64,000 nt of DNA. Origin: Svornostia abyssi. Lineage in GTDB: Bacteria; Actinomycetota; Thermoleophilia; Solirubrobacterales; Solirubrobacteraceae. A program made the position numbers and the translations under genes. This document shows positions 45,045-53,683 of this stretch, piece after piece. Within the stretch, counting starts at the first letter, position 1, and the number at the start of each line of letters is the position of its first letter. Under the pieces are notes generated by a model that saw nothing but the letters and a program-made list of their open reading frames with translations, was not told where the DNA came from and made no database searches. The DNA is taken from positions 1,178,001-1,242,000 of the forward strand of contig CP088295.1 in assembly GCA_024666565.1 (NCBI GenBank). The letters run 5' to 3'.

Positions 45045-46871
45045 CTACGTCGTCGCGCAGAACAGCCGCGGCACCGCGGTGTCCGAGAGGTCCTGCCCCG
45101 GCGCGGTGATGCGCAGGCGCAGCATCATCTCGTGGTCCTCGTGATCGATCACGTGGCAGTGCCAGACGTAGCCCTGTTCGGTGCCGCCCTGCGGCGTGGT
45201 GAACGGGGCGTCGGGGTCGAAGCCGAGTTCGTCGGCGGTGGGCCAGCGGACGATGACGCTCGTGACCTGTCCGCGCGGGCAGCGCACCGTGTCCTTCCAG
45301 CCGGCCTCGTACGGCGCGGGCAGTTCGGCGGCGCCGCGCAGGTACCGGTCGGGCGCCGGCGCCCAGCGGCGGCCCAGCGCGGGCGGCGGGTTGTCGCGCA
45401 TGTACCGCGCGACGTTCAGGTCCTGCCGGCCGACCACCCGGAACTGCACGAGGTGCAAGTGCATGGAGTGGATCTGGATGGTCCAGTCGCAGTTGACGAA
45501 GTCCCACCGCTCGGTCGTGCCCTGCACGGGCGCCTCGATCTCCGGGTCGGCGTACGTGAGGTTGTTCATGTTCATCACGCCGGTCGAGATCCAGCGGATG
45601 TTCTTGCGGTCCAGGAAGGCGTTGAGCGTGGCGGTCCGCACGCGCCGCGTGGTCTGCACCGCGGGCAGCCGCGCGGGCTGGCGGGTCCCGCCGCGCAGCG
45701 TGTCCGGGATGGACCGGTGGCGCCCGCGGTCTGCGCTCGCCACGAACCGCATGACGTTCGGCACCTGCACCGCGCCGATGAGCTTGCCCGCCCACGAGAT
45801 CCGCATCGTGTTCAGCAGGTCGACGTGCTCGCCGGGCTCGAGGGACGAGAAGTCGATGAGCACGTCGTAGCGCTCACCCGGCGCGATGTCGAGCTCGGCC
45901 ACATGCGCGGGCGCGTCGAGCAGCCCGCCGTCGCTGCCGATCACCCAGAACGGCTGCCCGTTCGAGAGCTCCAGCCGGTAGTCGTTGAGCTGCGCCGCGT
46001 TGACGGTGCGGAAGCGGTAGACGCCGCGGTCGACCTGCAGGCGCGGCCACGCCTTGCCGTTGACGATCATCACGTCGCCGCACAGCCCGCCCGCCCACTC
46101 GTCCTGCGCGACGGTCGGCGTGCCCTGGTAGCGCAGACGCCCGTCGGGATAGAAGAGCTTGTCGGTGAGCACGAGCGGGACCTCGTACTCGTCGGTGGGC
46201 AGCCCGAGCGGGTTGTCACGCTCGCCGGTGTCGAACTCGTCGCGCAGGAGGAACATCCCCGCGAGCCCCGCGTAGAGGCTCAGGCGCGTGGTGCCCATCG
46301 CGTGGTCGTGGTACCAGAGGCCGGCGGCCTCCATGTCGGTGCCGAAGGCGTGCGTGACCCGGCCGCCGGGCCGTGACATCGCCATCGGGTGCCCGTCGGC
46401 GGACGGCCGGTTCGGCGCACCGTGGAGGTGGACGACAGCGGGCGGGTGCGTGCGGTCCAGTTCGGACGCGCCGTGCAGCTGGCGGTCGATGTCGCGCCAC
46501 AGGACGTGGCGGCCCAGCCCGTTGACGAACGTCGTCGGTGTCTGCTCGCCGCGGACCGCTTCGATCGTGGGGCCGAGGTGGCTGAGCCCGTCGTAGCCCC
46601 AGCTCGGCACGAGGTCGAGGTCGCGGTGGAACTGGTGCCGCGCCTCGGCCATGACGATGTCGCCGCCCAGCGCGCGGCGCGGCAGGACCGGGAGCTCGTC
46701 GACGTACTTCGCCAGGCGCGGCGACTTGAACTCCAGGCCGAAGCCCGGCACGTTGGGCTGGTCGAGCCGGTGCGGCGGCGAGTACGGTGCGCCCGACGCC
46801 CGCCCGGTGAACGCGAGGCTGCCGAGTGCGGCGCTCGCCAGCGCCTGTCGCCTGGTGAAGCGCTCAGGCAT
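45045..46871 (-). CDS. Multicopper oxidase, CotA/bilirubin-oxidase-like, Tat-exported
   Basis: 608 aa. The twin-arginine leader is FTRRQALASAALGS. Copper ligands are in four motifs: VVHLHGA, WYHDHAMG, IHSMHLHLVQF and YVWHCHVIDHEDHEMM, which covers the trinuclear centre and the T1 site, with axial Met in HEMM. The N-terminal LPVLPRRALGG region resembles CotA-type laccases. It oxidises phenols, metals or other donors with O2 outside the membrane. It is about 42 percent similar by eye in motif context to the second copy at 48517-50361, and ends 9 bp after the lipase gene on the same strand. Confidence 0.93.
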   Translation of the reverse strand: MPERFTRRQALASAALGSLAFTGRASGAPYSPPHRLDQPNVPGFGLEFKSPRLAKYVDELPVLPRRALGGDIVMAEARHQFHRDLDLVPSWGYDGLSHLGPTIEAVRGEQTPTTFVNGLGRHVLWRDIDRQLHGASELDRTHPPAVVHLHGAPNRPSADGHPMAMSRPGGRVTHAFGTDMEAAGLWYHDHAMGTTRLSLYAGLAGMFLLRDEFDTGERDNPLGLPTDEYEVPLVLTDKLFYPDGRLRYQGTPTVAQDEWAGGLCGDVMIVNGKAWPRLQVDRGVYRFRTVNAAQLNDYRLELSNGQPFWVIGSDGGLLDAPAHVAELDIAPGERYDVLIDFSSLEPGEHVDLLNTMRISWAGKLIGAVQVPNVMRFVASADRGRHRSIPDTLRGGTRQPARLPAVQTTRRVRTATLNAFLDRKNIRWISTGVMNMNNLTYADPEIEAPVQGTTERWDFVNCDWTIQIHSMHLHLVQFRVVGRQDLNVARYMRDNPPPALGRRWAPAPDRYLRGAAELPAPYEAGWKDTVRCPRGQVTSVIVRWPTADELGFDPDAPFTTPQGGTEQGYVWHCHVIDHEDHEMMLRLRITAPGQDLSDTAVPRLFCATT

Positions 46872-46880
46872 GGCGGCCCC

Positions 46881-48005
46881 TTACACGCAGGTCCCGGGTT
46901 CGGTGGCGGTCCCGGCGATCCGGGATCCCAGCCACGACAGCGCGGTCGCCGTCCCGCTGATCAGCGCGCCCGCGTGGTCAGTGGCCATCGGCCGCCAGCG
47001 GACGGTCGCACCGCCCGCGCACCACGCGTCGCGCAGCCGCTCGGCGCCCGCGATCGGCACGCTGCGGTCACCGCGCCCGTGGTAGAGGAGGACGGGTGCC
47101 ACGGGCGCGGCGTCGCCCGGCGTGTTCTCCTGCGCGCGGCGCGCCCAGGCGGGGTCGGCAAACGGGTCGGTGGTGAGCAGCGCGCTCGCGCGCGGGTAGT
47201 TCAGCGTCGCGATCCACTCGACCGCGCACCGGCTGCCGACGGTCCGCGCGAAGGATGCGCCCCGCGGCGTGAGCAGCGGCGCGAGGTCCAGGTCGGCGTA
47301 CGCCGCGTCGAGTCCGAGCAGCGTGCCGAACCCGGCACCCGCGCCCCACGTGCCCGAGCCGGCGGCGAGGAACGCGGGCAGGTCGGCGATCGTGCCGCCC
47401 GCGGCCACGCCGGCCAGCGGGACGTCCGGCGCGTAGGTGGGCTGCAGCTGCGCGGTCCACGCCGCGGCGCCGCCGCCCTGCGAGTAGCCGAGCACCCCGG
47501 TGCGGCCGCCCGCCGCCAGCCCGCTCGCGGGGAGCGCCCGGGCGGCGCGCAGCGCGTCGAGCACCGCGTGGCCCTCGGACCGGCCGACGAACATCGTGTG
47601 CTGGCCGGGGGTCCCCAGGCCCTCGTAGTCGGTCATCGCCACAGCCCAGCCCCGCGCGGTCGCCGCGGCGACCATCGGCAGTTCGGTCAGCGTGAGGTCC
47701 TGCTGGCGGCGCGAGGCCGCGCACCGGTCGGCGAAGCCCTGGGTGCTCGGCGCGATCGCCAGGACGTGCCGTGCGCCCGGCGGCACGATCACCGCACCGG
47801 ACACGGCGATCGGGGCGCCCTCCGCGGAGGTCGAGCGGTAGAGGACGCGCCAGGCCTTCGGTGCGCGCGGGAGCAGCCGCGCGCTCGTGGGTTCGGCGCT
47901 GAGAATCTCGCCGGGCGCGGTGGCCGCGAGGTCGGGCGGGGCGCCGAACGCCGGCGCGGCGGCGACCAGTGCGGCGAGCAACCCGCCTGCCACCGCGCGT
48001 CTCAT
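46881..48005 (-). CDS. Secretory lipase-like alpha/beta hydrolase
   Basis: 374 aa. A signal peptide (MRRAVAGGLLAALVAAAPAF) precedes a hydrolase of the fungal/actinobacterial secretory-lipase group. It has MTDYEGLGTPGQHTMFVG, the nucleophile GYSQGGGAAAWTAQ, Asp in YHGRGDRSVP and His in ATDHAGAL. Extra cysteines (ADRCAASR, SRCAVEW, DAWCAGG, PGTCV) could form two disulfides. It overlaps the YceI gene by 4 bp. It likely hydrolyses lipids or hydrophobic esters outside the cell, together with the multicopper oxidases of the same cluster. Confidence 0.85.
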   Translation of the reverse strand: MRRAVAGGLLAALVAAAPAFGAPPDLAATAPGEILSAEPTSARLLPRAPKAWRVLYRSTSAEGAPIAVSGAVIVPPGARHVLAIAPSTQGFADRCAASRRQQDLTLTELPMVAAATARGWAVAMTDYEGLGTPGQHTMFVGRSEGHAVLDALRAARALPASGLAAGGRTGVLGYSQGGGAAAWTAQLQPTYAPDVPLAGVAAGGTIADLPAFLAAGSGTWGAGAGFGTLLGLDAAYADLDLAPLLTPRGASFARTVGSRCAVEWIATLNYPRASALLTTDPFADPAWARRAQENTPGDAAPVAPVLLYHGRGDRSVPIAGAERLRDAWCAGGATVRWRPMATDHAGALISGTATALSWLGSRIAGTATEPGTCV

Positions 48006-48517
48006 CCCGCCCCCGTGACGATCCGCGCCTCGAAGACGACGTCCTCATCGACGACGAGGTTCGCGAGCCACGACGGCACGATGTGGACGTCATGGCGGCG
48101 CAGCCGGCCGCGCACGATCGCGGTGAGCGACGCGTCGGGCCCGGTCAGTTCGATCTCGACCGGCACGGTGGTGGTGACGCCCTTGATCGTCAGGACCGCG
48201 GTCGCGCGCTGCACGCCCGCGGACCGCGTGATCCCCTCGACCCGCATCGCGATCGTGTCGTGCCGTGCCGCGTCGAGGAACTCCGCCGACCGCAGGTGCC
48301 GGTCGCGGCGCCCGATTCCGGTGTCGATCGTCGCGGCGGCGACGGTCGCGGCGCCCGACAGCGTGTCGTCGGCCAGGACGATCGCGCCGGAGGCCGCTGA
48401 TGGGAACCCGCCGCGCACCGCAAGCCGGCCGAGGACCCAGGCGGTGAAGGTCACGTCTGACCGCGCCGCGTCGATGGCCCAGGTGCGATGCGAGACGGGC
48501 GCGGCTGCCGTGCCCAT
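48002..48517 (-). CDS. YceI-family lipocalin-like protein
   Basis: 171 aa. The sequence WAIDAARSDVTFTAWVLGRLAVRGGF, DTGIGRRDRHLRSAEFLDAARH and a VLTIKGVTTTV strand are the YceI fold. This antiparallel beta barrel in known members binds polyisoprenoid or amphipathic chains. No signal peptide is seen, so it would be cytoplasmic unless it travels with another protein. It shares one base with the multicopper oxidase stop (TGATG) and overlaps the lipase start, which makes the three genes a tight operon. Confidence 0.9.
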   Translation of the reverse strand: MGTAAAPVSHRTWAIDAARSDVTFTAWVLGRLAVRGGFPSAASGAIVLADDTLSGAATVAAATIDTGIGRRDRHLRSAEFLDAARHDTIAMRVEGITRSAGVQRATAVLTIKGVTTTVPVEIELTGPDASLTAIVRGRLRRHDVHIVPSWLANLVVDEDVVFEARIVTGAG

Positions 48518-50361
48518 CAGGACGCGCTCACGCGGACGGGGAGCATCATGTCGTGGTCCTCGTGATCGAGGACGTGGCAGTGCCAGACGTACCCGCGCGC
48601 GCGATCGGGCTCGGGCTGCGTGCCCGTCGACAGGCGGCACACCGCGGTGGGCTGGGCATTGACGCCCGGGGCGCCCGTCTCGACGCTGGACGGCACGGCG
48701 AACGGCGCGTCGGGATCGAACCCCAGCTCCTCGGCGGTCGGCCAGCGCACGAGCATCCGCGTGATCACGCCGGGCGGCGCGTAGACCGTGTCCTTCCACC
48801 CGGCCTCCCAAGCCTGCGGGCCGGCCATCGCGCCGAGCCGGTAACGGTCGGCCGACGGCGCCCAGCGCCGCCCGAACCCGGGGCGCGGGTTGCGGAAGAT
48901 GTACGCGAGCGTGGAGAACCGCTGCCGCCCGAGCACCCGGATGAGCGGCAGGTGCAGATGGATCGGGTGGTCGTCGGTCGTGAGGTTGATGATGTTCCAC
49001 TGCTCGACGGTGCCCGTCTGGACCTGCTCGACGTCCTCGGTGTCGAAGCCCAGGTTGTTCAGGCTCATGACGGCCGGAGGGAAGCGGCGGCCGTCGGGCA
49101 GCTGCATCACGGTCATGTTCCGCACGCGTGTTGCCTTCTCGTTCGGCGGCAGTGCGGGTGGCAGGCCGGGCCCGCCGCGCAGGCGCTCGGGCACCGGCCC
49201 GGTGAACCCGCGCGCGGCGCCGACGCGGAACTCCATGAGGTCGCGGATCCGCGCGTCGCCCACGGCGATGAGGAACTGCGCCGGCAGCCGGTCGGTGTTG
49301 CGCAGCTGCACGCGCGTGCCCGCGGGGAGCGACCCGAAGTCCACGAGCACGTCGGCGCGCTCGCCGGGCGACAGCCGGATCCGGTCCAGGCGAACCGGCG
49401 CGTTGACGAGCCCTGCGTCCGTGCCGACGAGCCAGAACGGCATGCCGTTGGAGAACGACAGCATCATCGCCCGCAGGTTCGATCCGTTGAGCAGCCGCAG
49501 GCGGTACAGCCCGCGCGCGACCTCGTGAAACGGGTACGCGATGCCGTTGACGACCGGGACGTCGCCGGCCTGGCCGCCCTCCCATTTGCCTTCCTGGACG
49601 TAGGTCGCCAGGCGGAACTGCAGCGTGCCGTCCTGGGCGAAGATCTTGTCCTGCAGCACGAGCGGCAGCTCGAACTCCCCGGCGGGCAGGCCGAGCGGGT
49701 TGGACGACGCGCCCGTGTCCCAGTCGTCGCGCAGGAGATAGTGCCCGGCCAGCCCCGCGTACACGTTCAGCCGGGTGATGCCCATGGCGTGGTCGTGGTA
49801 CCAGAGGCCGGCCGCCTCCTGGTCGCCGTCGTAGTGGTGCACGCGGGTCTGGCCCGCGCGCGTGCTGGCGAGCGGGTGCCCGTCCGAGCCCGGCTCGGTC
49901 AGGCCGCCGTGCAGGTGGATGGACATCCGCGGGCGCGAGCGGTCCAGCAGCGACGCGCCGTGGATCGTCGGGTCGAGGTGGCGGGCGAGCGGGTGCGCGG
50001 TCAGCTCGTTGCGGAACGTCTGCGTGACCGGCTGGTCGCGGTGGGCCTCGAGCACGGGACCGAGGTAGGACTGCCCGCCGAACCCGGCGGTGTCGCTGAC
50101 GGCGAGGTCGCGGTGGAAGCGGTGGCGGGCGTTCGCGGCGACGAGCTCGCCGCCCGCCGTGCGGTACTGCAGGACCGGCAGCGGATCGACGAACGGCTCG
50201 ATGCGCGGCGAGACGAACATGAGCGGGTTGCGCCCGATCGCCGAGTTGCTCGGCCCGCCAAACGCGGGCGCCGCGTAGTGCATCGCGGCCGCGCCGACGG
50301 CGGCGCCGATGAGACGGCGACGCGTGAACGCGGCACCGCCGGTGCTGTGGTGTTCCGCCAT
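48517..50361 (-). CDS. Multicopper oxidase, CotA-like, Tat-exported (second copy)
   Basis: 614 aa. The Tat leader is FTRRRLIGAAVGAAA. Copper motifs are SIHLHGG, WYHDHAMG, HPIHLHLPLI and YVWHCHVLDHEDHDMM. It parallels the first multicopper oxidase along its full length but has an insert before the last motif (ETGAPGVNAQPTAVC). ATG 50361 has a GGGGAG ribosome-binding site; the longer frame from 50424 runs through the operator region and is rejected. It is first in the operon with yceI and the lipase. The operator palindrome is 35 bp upstream. Confidence 0.93.
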   Translation of the reverse strand: MAEHHSTGGAAFTRRRLIGAAVGAAAMHYAAPAFGGPSNSAIGRNPLMFVSPRIEPFVDPLPVLQYRTAGGELVAANARHRFHRDLAVSDTAGFGGQSYLGPVLEAHRDQPVTQTFRNELTAHPLARHLDPTIHGASLLDRSRPRMSIHLHGGLTEPGSDGHPLASTRAGQTRVHHYDGDQEAAGLWYHDHAMGITRLNVYAGLAGHYLLRDDWDTGASSNPLGLPAGEFELPLVLQDKIFAQDGTLQFRLATYVQEGKWEGGQAGDVPVVNGIAYPFHEVARGLYRLRLLNGSNLRAMMLSFSNGMPFWLVGTDAGLVNAPVRLDRIRLSPGERADVLVDFGSLPAGTRVQLRNTDRLPAQFLIAVGDARIRDLMEFRVGAARGFTGPVPERLRGGPGLPPALPPNEKATRVRNMTVMQLPDGRRFPPAVMSLNNLGFDTEDVEQVQTGTVEQWNIINLTTDDHPIHLHLPLIRVLGRQRFSTLAYIFRNPRPGFGRRWAPSADRYRLGAMAGPQAWEAGWKDTVYAPPGVITRMLVRWPTAEELGFDPDAPFAVPSSVETGAPGVNAQPTAVCRLSTGTQPEPDRARGYVWHCHVLDHEDHDMMLPVRVSAS

Positions 50362-50395
50362 GAACGCTCCCCTGACCCCTGCTCTCCGACACCCA

Positions 50396-50413
50396 CCATA
50401 CCGAATGGTATGG
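50396..50413. promoter_or_regulatory. Operator-like palindrome, site 2 (CCATACC-GAAT-GGTATGG)
   Basis: Perfect 7-bp arms (50396-50402 and 50407-50413) between the divergent multicopper-oxidase operon and the TetR gene. This is the classic position for a TetR autoregulatory operator. It matches sites 1 and 3. Confidence 0.85.
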
Positions 50414-50457
50414 AGATTCGCCACCGTATCGCGGGGCCCCTATGGGACACTGGCCGC

Positions 50458-51033
50458 GTGGCAACGCCCCGGTCATCCGCTTCGAAGACCAGCACCCCGC
50501 GGCTGTCCGTGGACGACTGGGTGGCCTGCGCGCTGGAGGTCCTCGCCGACGAGGGCGTGGCCGGCATCAAGATCCCCACGCTGTGCAAGCGGCTGGGGGT
50601 CACGAAGGGCAGCTTCTACTGGCACTTCTCCGACCTCGAGGCGTTCCTCGCCGCGGTCGCCGAGCACTGGGCGGTCGGGCGTGATGAAGCGGTGGCGTCG
50701 TTCGCCGCGCTGGAGAGCATCGAGCCCAATGAGCGCCTGCGTCTCATGATGCTGCGCTTCGCCGACACGTCGACCTGGCCGCTCGAACGCGCCGTGCGCG
50801 AATGGGCGCGGACGAACCCGTGGGTGCGCGAGCGCGTCGCCCAGACGGACGCCGTGATGGGCGTCAAGGTGATGGAGGCATTCGAGGGCATCGGCTTCAG
50901 CAAGGCCGATGCCGCGGTGCGCTCGGAGATGCTGTTCCGCACCGGGGTCGGCTTCATGCTCACGGTCCCGGAGGGCGGCGAGATGGACCTCGCGCTCGGC
51001 GAGGCGATGCTCGCCATCCTCACGCGGCCGTAG
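50458..51033 (+). CDS. TetR-family regulator, presumed binder of the CCATACC palindromes
   Basis: 191 aa. The DNA-binding domain reads LSVDDWVACALEVLADEG, IKIPTLCKRLGV and TKGSFYWHFSDLEAFLAAV, a standard TetR helix-turn-helix. The C-terminal part is helical (WARTNPWVRERVAQTDAVM) and would form the ligand pocket and dimer interface. GTG 50458 is chosen; an ATG within the palindrome at 50410 would add 16 residues and make the operator coding. The gene is divergent from the multicopper-oxidase operon across site 2. It is the only regulator near the three sites, so it is the best candidate for all of them. Confidence 0.88.
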   Translation: MATPRSSASKTSTPRLSVDDWVACALEVLADEGVAGIKIPTLCKRLGVTKGSFYWHFSDLEAFLAAVAEHWAVGRDEAVASFAALESIEPNERLRLMMLRFADTSTWPLERAVREWARTNPWVRERVAQTDAVMGVKVMEAFEGIGFSKADAAVRSEMLFRTGVGFMLTVPEGGEMDLALGEAMLAILTRP

Positions 51034-51042
51034 CTTCGGCCG

Positions 51043-52317
51043 CTACTGCGGCCGGTACGGAACCGTGCGGGTCGGTGGGGAGGTCAGGGTGTCCGCATCC
51101 GGGCTGGCGAGCTGACGCTCAAAGGCGTTGAACGCGCGAACGAGCTCGGCGGCTTCGAAGCCGCGGTTGCGCTTCCCAACCGTCGTCTGCTGCAGCACAC
51201 CCGCGGCCTCCAGTCGGCGGATGGCCTCATTCGTCGCCTGGATGCTGCGGTCGATCAGGGCGGCCGCGCTCTGCACCGTCACGAGGGGGGCGCCTGGAAG
51301 CGCGTCGATGAGCCGGAGGACCGCCGAGTCCGATCGCGCCCGGCCGACCGCGTCGCGCCATTGCGACTGGAGGGCTCGGACGCGGTCCTCGTACTGCTGC
51401 GCGTCGTCGACGGCGCGGGTCGTGGCCGCGGAGAACAACGACACCCACCGGTTGATGCCCTCCACCGCCTCCGTGGCGCTCGGGTCGGACCGATACCGCG
51501 TGGCCGTCAGGCCGCTGACGTAGTCGTCGGCCAGCGTTGCGAGGACCAGCGACACCGGCGGGACCGCGGTGGTGACGAGGCCCCGGCGCTTCAGGACGAC
51601 GTGGATCAGGGCCCGGCCCGTCCTCCCGTTGCCGTCAACGAACGGGTGCATGGTCTCGAACTGGGCGTGGGCGATCGCCGCCTGCGCGACGGCCGGGAGT
51701 GCGTCGTCGTTGCAGAACGCGCAGAGGTCGGCCAGGAGGTCGTCGAGGTACTCGTGCGGAGGCGGGATGAAGGCGGCCGCGCAGGGGTTGTGGGAGCTGC
51801 CGCCGATCCAGTTCTGCTGGGTGCGGACGACGCCGCCGACGTGCTCCAGGCGGGTGCCGGCCAGCAGCCGGCGGTGGATCTCGAGAAGGTGCTCGACCGT
51901 CACCCGGGGCTCGGCAGCGACCGTGTCCACGGCCCACCGCATCGCGTCAATGTTGTTCAAGACTTCGGTGGCCGTCACGTCTCCGGGGTCCTCGCCCAGC
52001 CCGCGTGCGAGCTGAGCCTTCAGGAGGCGCCGGCCGCCGATCTCCAAACCTTCGATCCGGGACGAGGCGACAGCCTCGGCGCGCAGCAGGAGTCGCGCGA
52101 CGGCCTCGGAGTCCGCGAGCGACCGGGCTGAGCGCTGCAACTGCGCAACTGCGCGCTCGGCGTCGGCGATGTCGGCTGCCGTGTCGCCGTGGAGCACGAA
52201 CGCACGGTTGGCGATCGGGTCCGGGACGTAGGCTTCGTAGTCACAGCCTTGGCGGTCCCGTCGCGGCACGCCGAGCGTCGCGGTCGGCAACCATCGACGC
52301 TTGACGAGCTCAGGCAC
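51043..52317 (-). CDS. Fic-domain protein (class with N-terminal inhibitory motif)
   Basis: 424 aa. The catalytic Fic motif is HPFVDGNGRTGR in FETMHPFVDGNGRTG (AMP transfer or related chemistry on protein hydroxyls). An N-terminal SSRIEGL segment matches the inhibitory (S/T)xxxE(G/N) helix, so the protein is probably self-restrained. The C-terminal ALPGAPLVTVQSAAALIDRS region reads as a winged helix. GTG 52317 is used; TTG 52347 and longer starts would overlap the operator side. It ends 9 bp from the convergent TetR gene, is transcribed divergently from the oxygenase operon, and looks unrelated to its neighbours. Confidence 0.87.
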   Translation of the reverse strand: MPELVKRRWLPTATLGVPRRDRQGCDYEAYVPDPIANRAFVLHGDTAADIADAERAVAQLQRSARSLADSEAVARLLLRAEAVASSRIEGLEIGGRRLLKAQLARGLGEDPGDVTATEVLNNIDAMRWAVDTVAAEPRVTVEHLLEIHRRLLAGTRLEHVGGVVRTQQNWIGGSSHNPCAAAFIPPPHEYLDDLLADLCAFCNDDALPAVAQAAIAHAQFETMHPFVDGNGRTGRALIHVVLKRRGLVTTAVPPVSLVLATLADDYVSGLTATRYRSDPSATEAVEGINRWVSLFSAATTRAVDDAQQYEDRVRALQSQWRDAVGRARSDSAVLRLIDALPGAPLVTVQSAAALIDRSIQATNEAIRRLEAAGVLQQTTVGKRNRGFEAAELVRAFNAFERQLASPDADTLTSPPTRTVPYRPQ

Positions 52318-52366
52318 ATAATCAAGGTTAGCGGTCAAGCTTGAGTATGGCGAGCGAACCGTGACA

Positions 52367-52384
52367 CCATACCCACCGGTATGG
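52367..52384. promoter_or_regulatory. Operator-like palindrome, site 3 (CCATACC-CACC-GGTATGG)
   Basis: Perfect 7-bp arms (52367-52373 and 52378-52384), extending to 8 bp with the flanking A/T. It ends 13 bp before the ATG of the DUF2236 gene, so bound protein would block transcription or translation start. It matches sites 1 and 2. Confidence 0.85.
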
Positions 52385-52397
52385 TAAAAGTCCGGGC

Positions 52398-53675
52398 ATG
52401 GCCACCGTCCATGCCGTGCCCGCTGCGCAGGAGCTGCCGGAGACGCCCACCGATTTCGCGTACTGGGAGACGCTCCGCAAGCCGGAGCTCCAGCGCTTCC
52501 GCCGCCGCGCCCAGCGCTTCCTGCGGTTCGACCCGTTCCTGCCCGACGACGTCGCGCGCGAGTACATCGCCGACATGTGGGCCGGCGACCCGGTCGCCGA
52601 GGCGTTCGTCGACGACACCGTGTTCGGCGACCTCGGCGCGCGCGCCACGCGCAAGCTCGTCGACCGCGCACTGGAGGAGGGCGTCGACGCCGTCCCGGAC
52701 GCGCCCGAGAGCATGCGTGCGCTGTTCGCCGAGTTCGAACGCGTGCCCGACTGGGTCGATCCCGAACTCGTCGAGAAGGGCGCCGCGATCTGGCGCCGCT
52801 GGGGCACCGACCTCTTCGCCGTCGCCGGTCTCTCTACCCTGGAGATCTACACCGAGGCGGCCGTCGCGCTGCCGCTCTCGCTCACCGGCGGCTATGCGGG
52901 CGACAACGCGCTGCGCCGCTTCCTGGAGACCGGCAAGTTCTGGGTCGACGTCTCCGAGCCCGGCGCGCTGCTGACCCCGCACAGCCAGGCGCGCAAGACC
53001 GCCATGCGCGTGCGGATCATGCACGTGTCGGTGCGCCGCCGTGTCTCCGAGCATCCCGAGTGGGACGCCGCGAAGTGGGGCACGCCGATCAGTCAGCTGT
53101 ACATGCTGCTCACGCTCATGGGCGGCAGCGTCGCACCGGCCCTGTTCCTGTGGGGCGCGGGGTACCAGACCGGCCCCGACGACATGCGCGCGCTGCTGCA
53201 CTACCAGCGCTACATGGGCTACCTGCTCGGCGTGCACCCGCGCCGTTACCCGGAGAGCGTGAGCGAGGCGTTCAAGCTCGTGAGCATGACCGCGATCGCG
53301 CGCACGTACACGTCGGGCGACCACGGCAAGGAGCTCATCGAGTCCTTCCCCAAGGCGCTGTCCTCACGCGAGGCGAAGGGGCTGCGCGAGAAGCTGCGCC
53401 ACGAGTACGAGCGCCATCTGTACGCCGGCTATCTCGCGCTGTTCATGCAGCCGCAGACCCGCGCGAAGTACGACCTGCCCGCCGTCTTCCCGAGCATCCT
53501 GCTCATGGCCGCGCGCGCCCCCGTGGTCGGCGCGGGCGAGCTGGCCCGGCGGTTCATCCCCGGCGCGGGCGACCGGCTCGAGCGGCGGGCCGACGCCCGG
53601 CGCAAGCGCTGGCTGGCCGCACAACTTCAGGGCCGCGAGGCCGAATTCCAAGCCGCGAGCGCGCTGCGGCGCTGA
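52398..53675 (+). CDS. DUF2236 heme-oxygenase-like protein (Lcp/MpaB family)
   Basis: 425 aa. The DUF2236 signature is present: DYVAxx-type helices, WRRWGTDLFAVAGLSTLEIYTEAAVALPL and RKTAMRVRIMHVSVRRRV. In the latter His209 is the likely proximal heme ligand by analogy with latex-clearing protein, with nearby Arg residues. Known members cleave polyisoprene (rubber oxygenase Lcp) or act on fungal/bacterial terpenoid intermediates (MpaB). Lcp enzymes usually carry a Tat signal; none is seen here, so a cytoplasmic substrate is likely. Operator site 3 is directly upstream, and it is the first gene of a three-gene operon. Confidence 0.85.
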   Translation: MATVHAVPAAQELPETPTDFAYWETLRKPELQRFRRRAQRFLRFDPFLPDDVAREYIADMWAGDPVAEAFVDDTVFGDLGARATRKLVDRALEEGVDAVPDAPESMRALFAEFERVPDWVDPELVEKGAAIWRRWGTDLFAVAGLSTLEIYTEAAVALPLSLTGGYAGDNALRRFLETGKFWVDVSEPGALLTPHSQARKTAMRVRIMHVSVRRRVSEHPEWDAAKWGTPISQLYMLLTLMGGSVAPALFLWGAGYQTGPDDMRALLHYQRYMGYLLGVHPRRYPESVSEAFKLVSMTAIARTYTSGDHGKELIESFPKALSSREAKGLREKLRHEYERHLYAGYLALFMQPQTRAKYDLPAVFPSILLMAARAPVVGAGELARRFIPGAGDRLERRADARRKRWLAAQLQGREAEFQAASALRR

Positions 53676-53683
53676 GGAGACGC

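Noticed and set aside
46389..48662. Open frame of 757 codons on the plus strand
   Set aside because: It runs antisense to the lipase, yceI and multicopper oxidase genes, whose motifs are unambiguous. The translation is low-complexity Arg/Gly/Ala.
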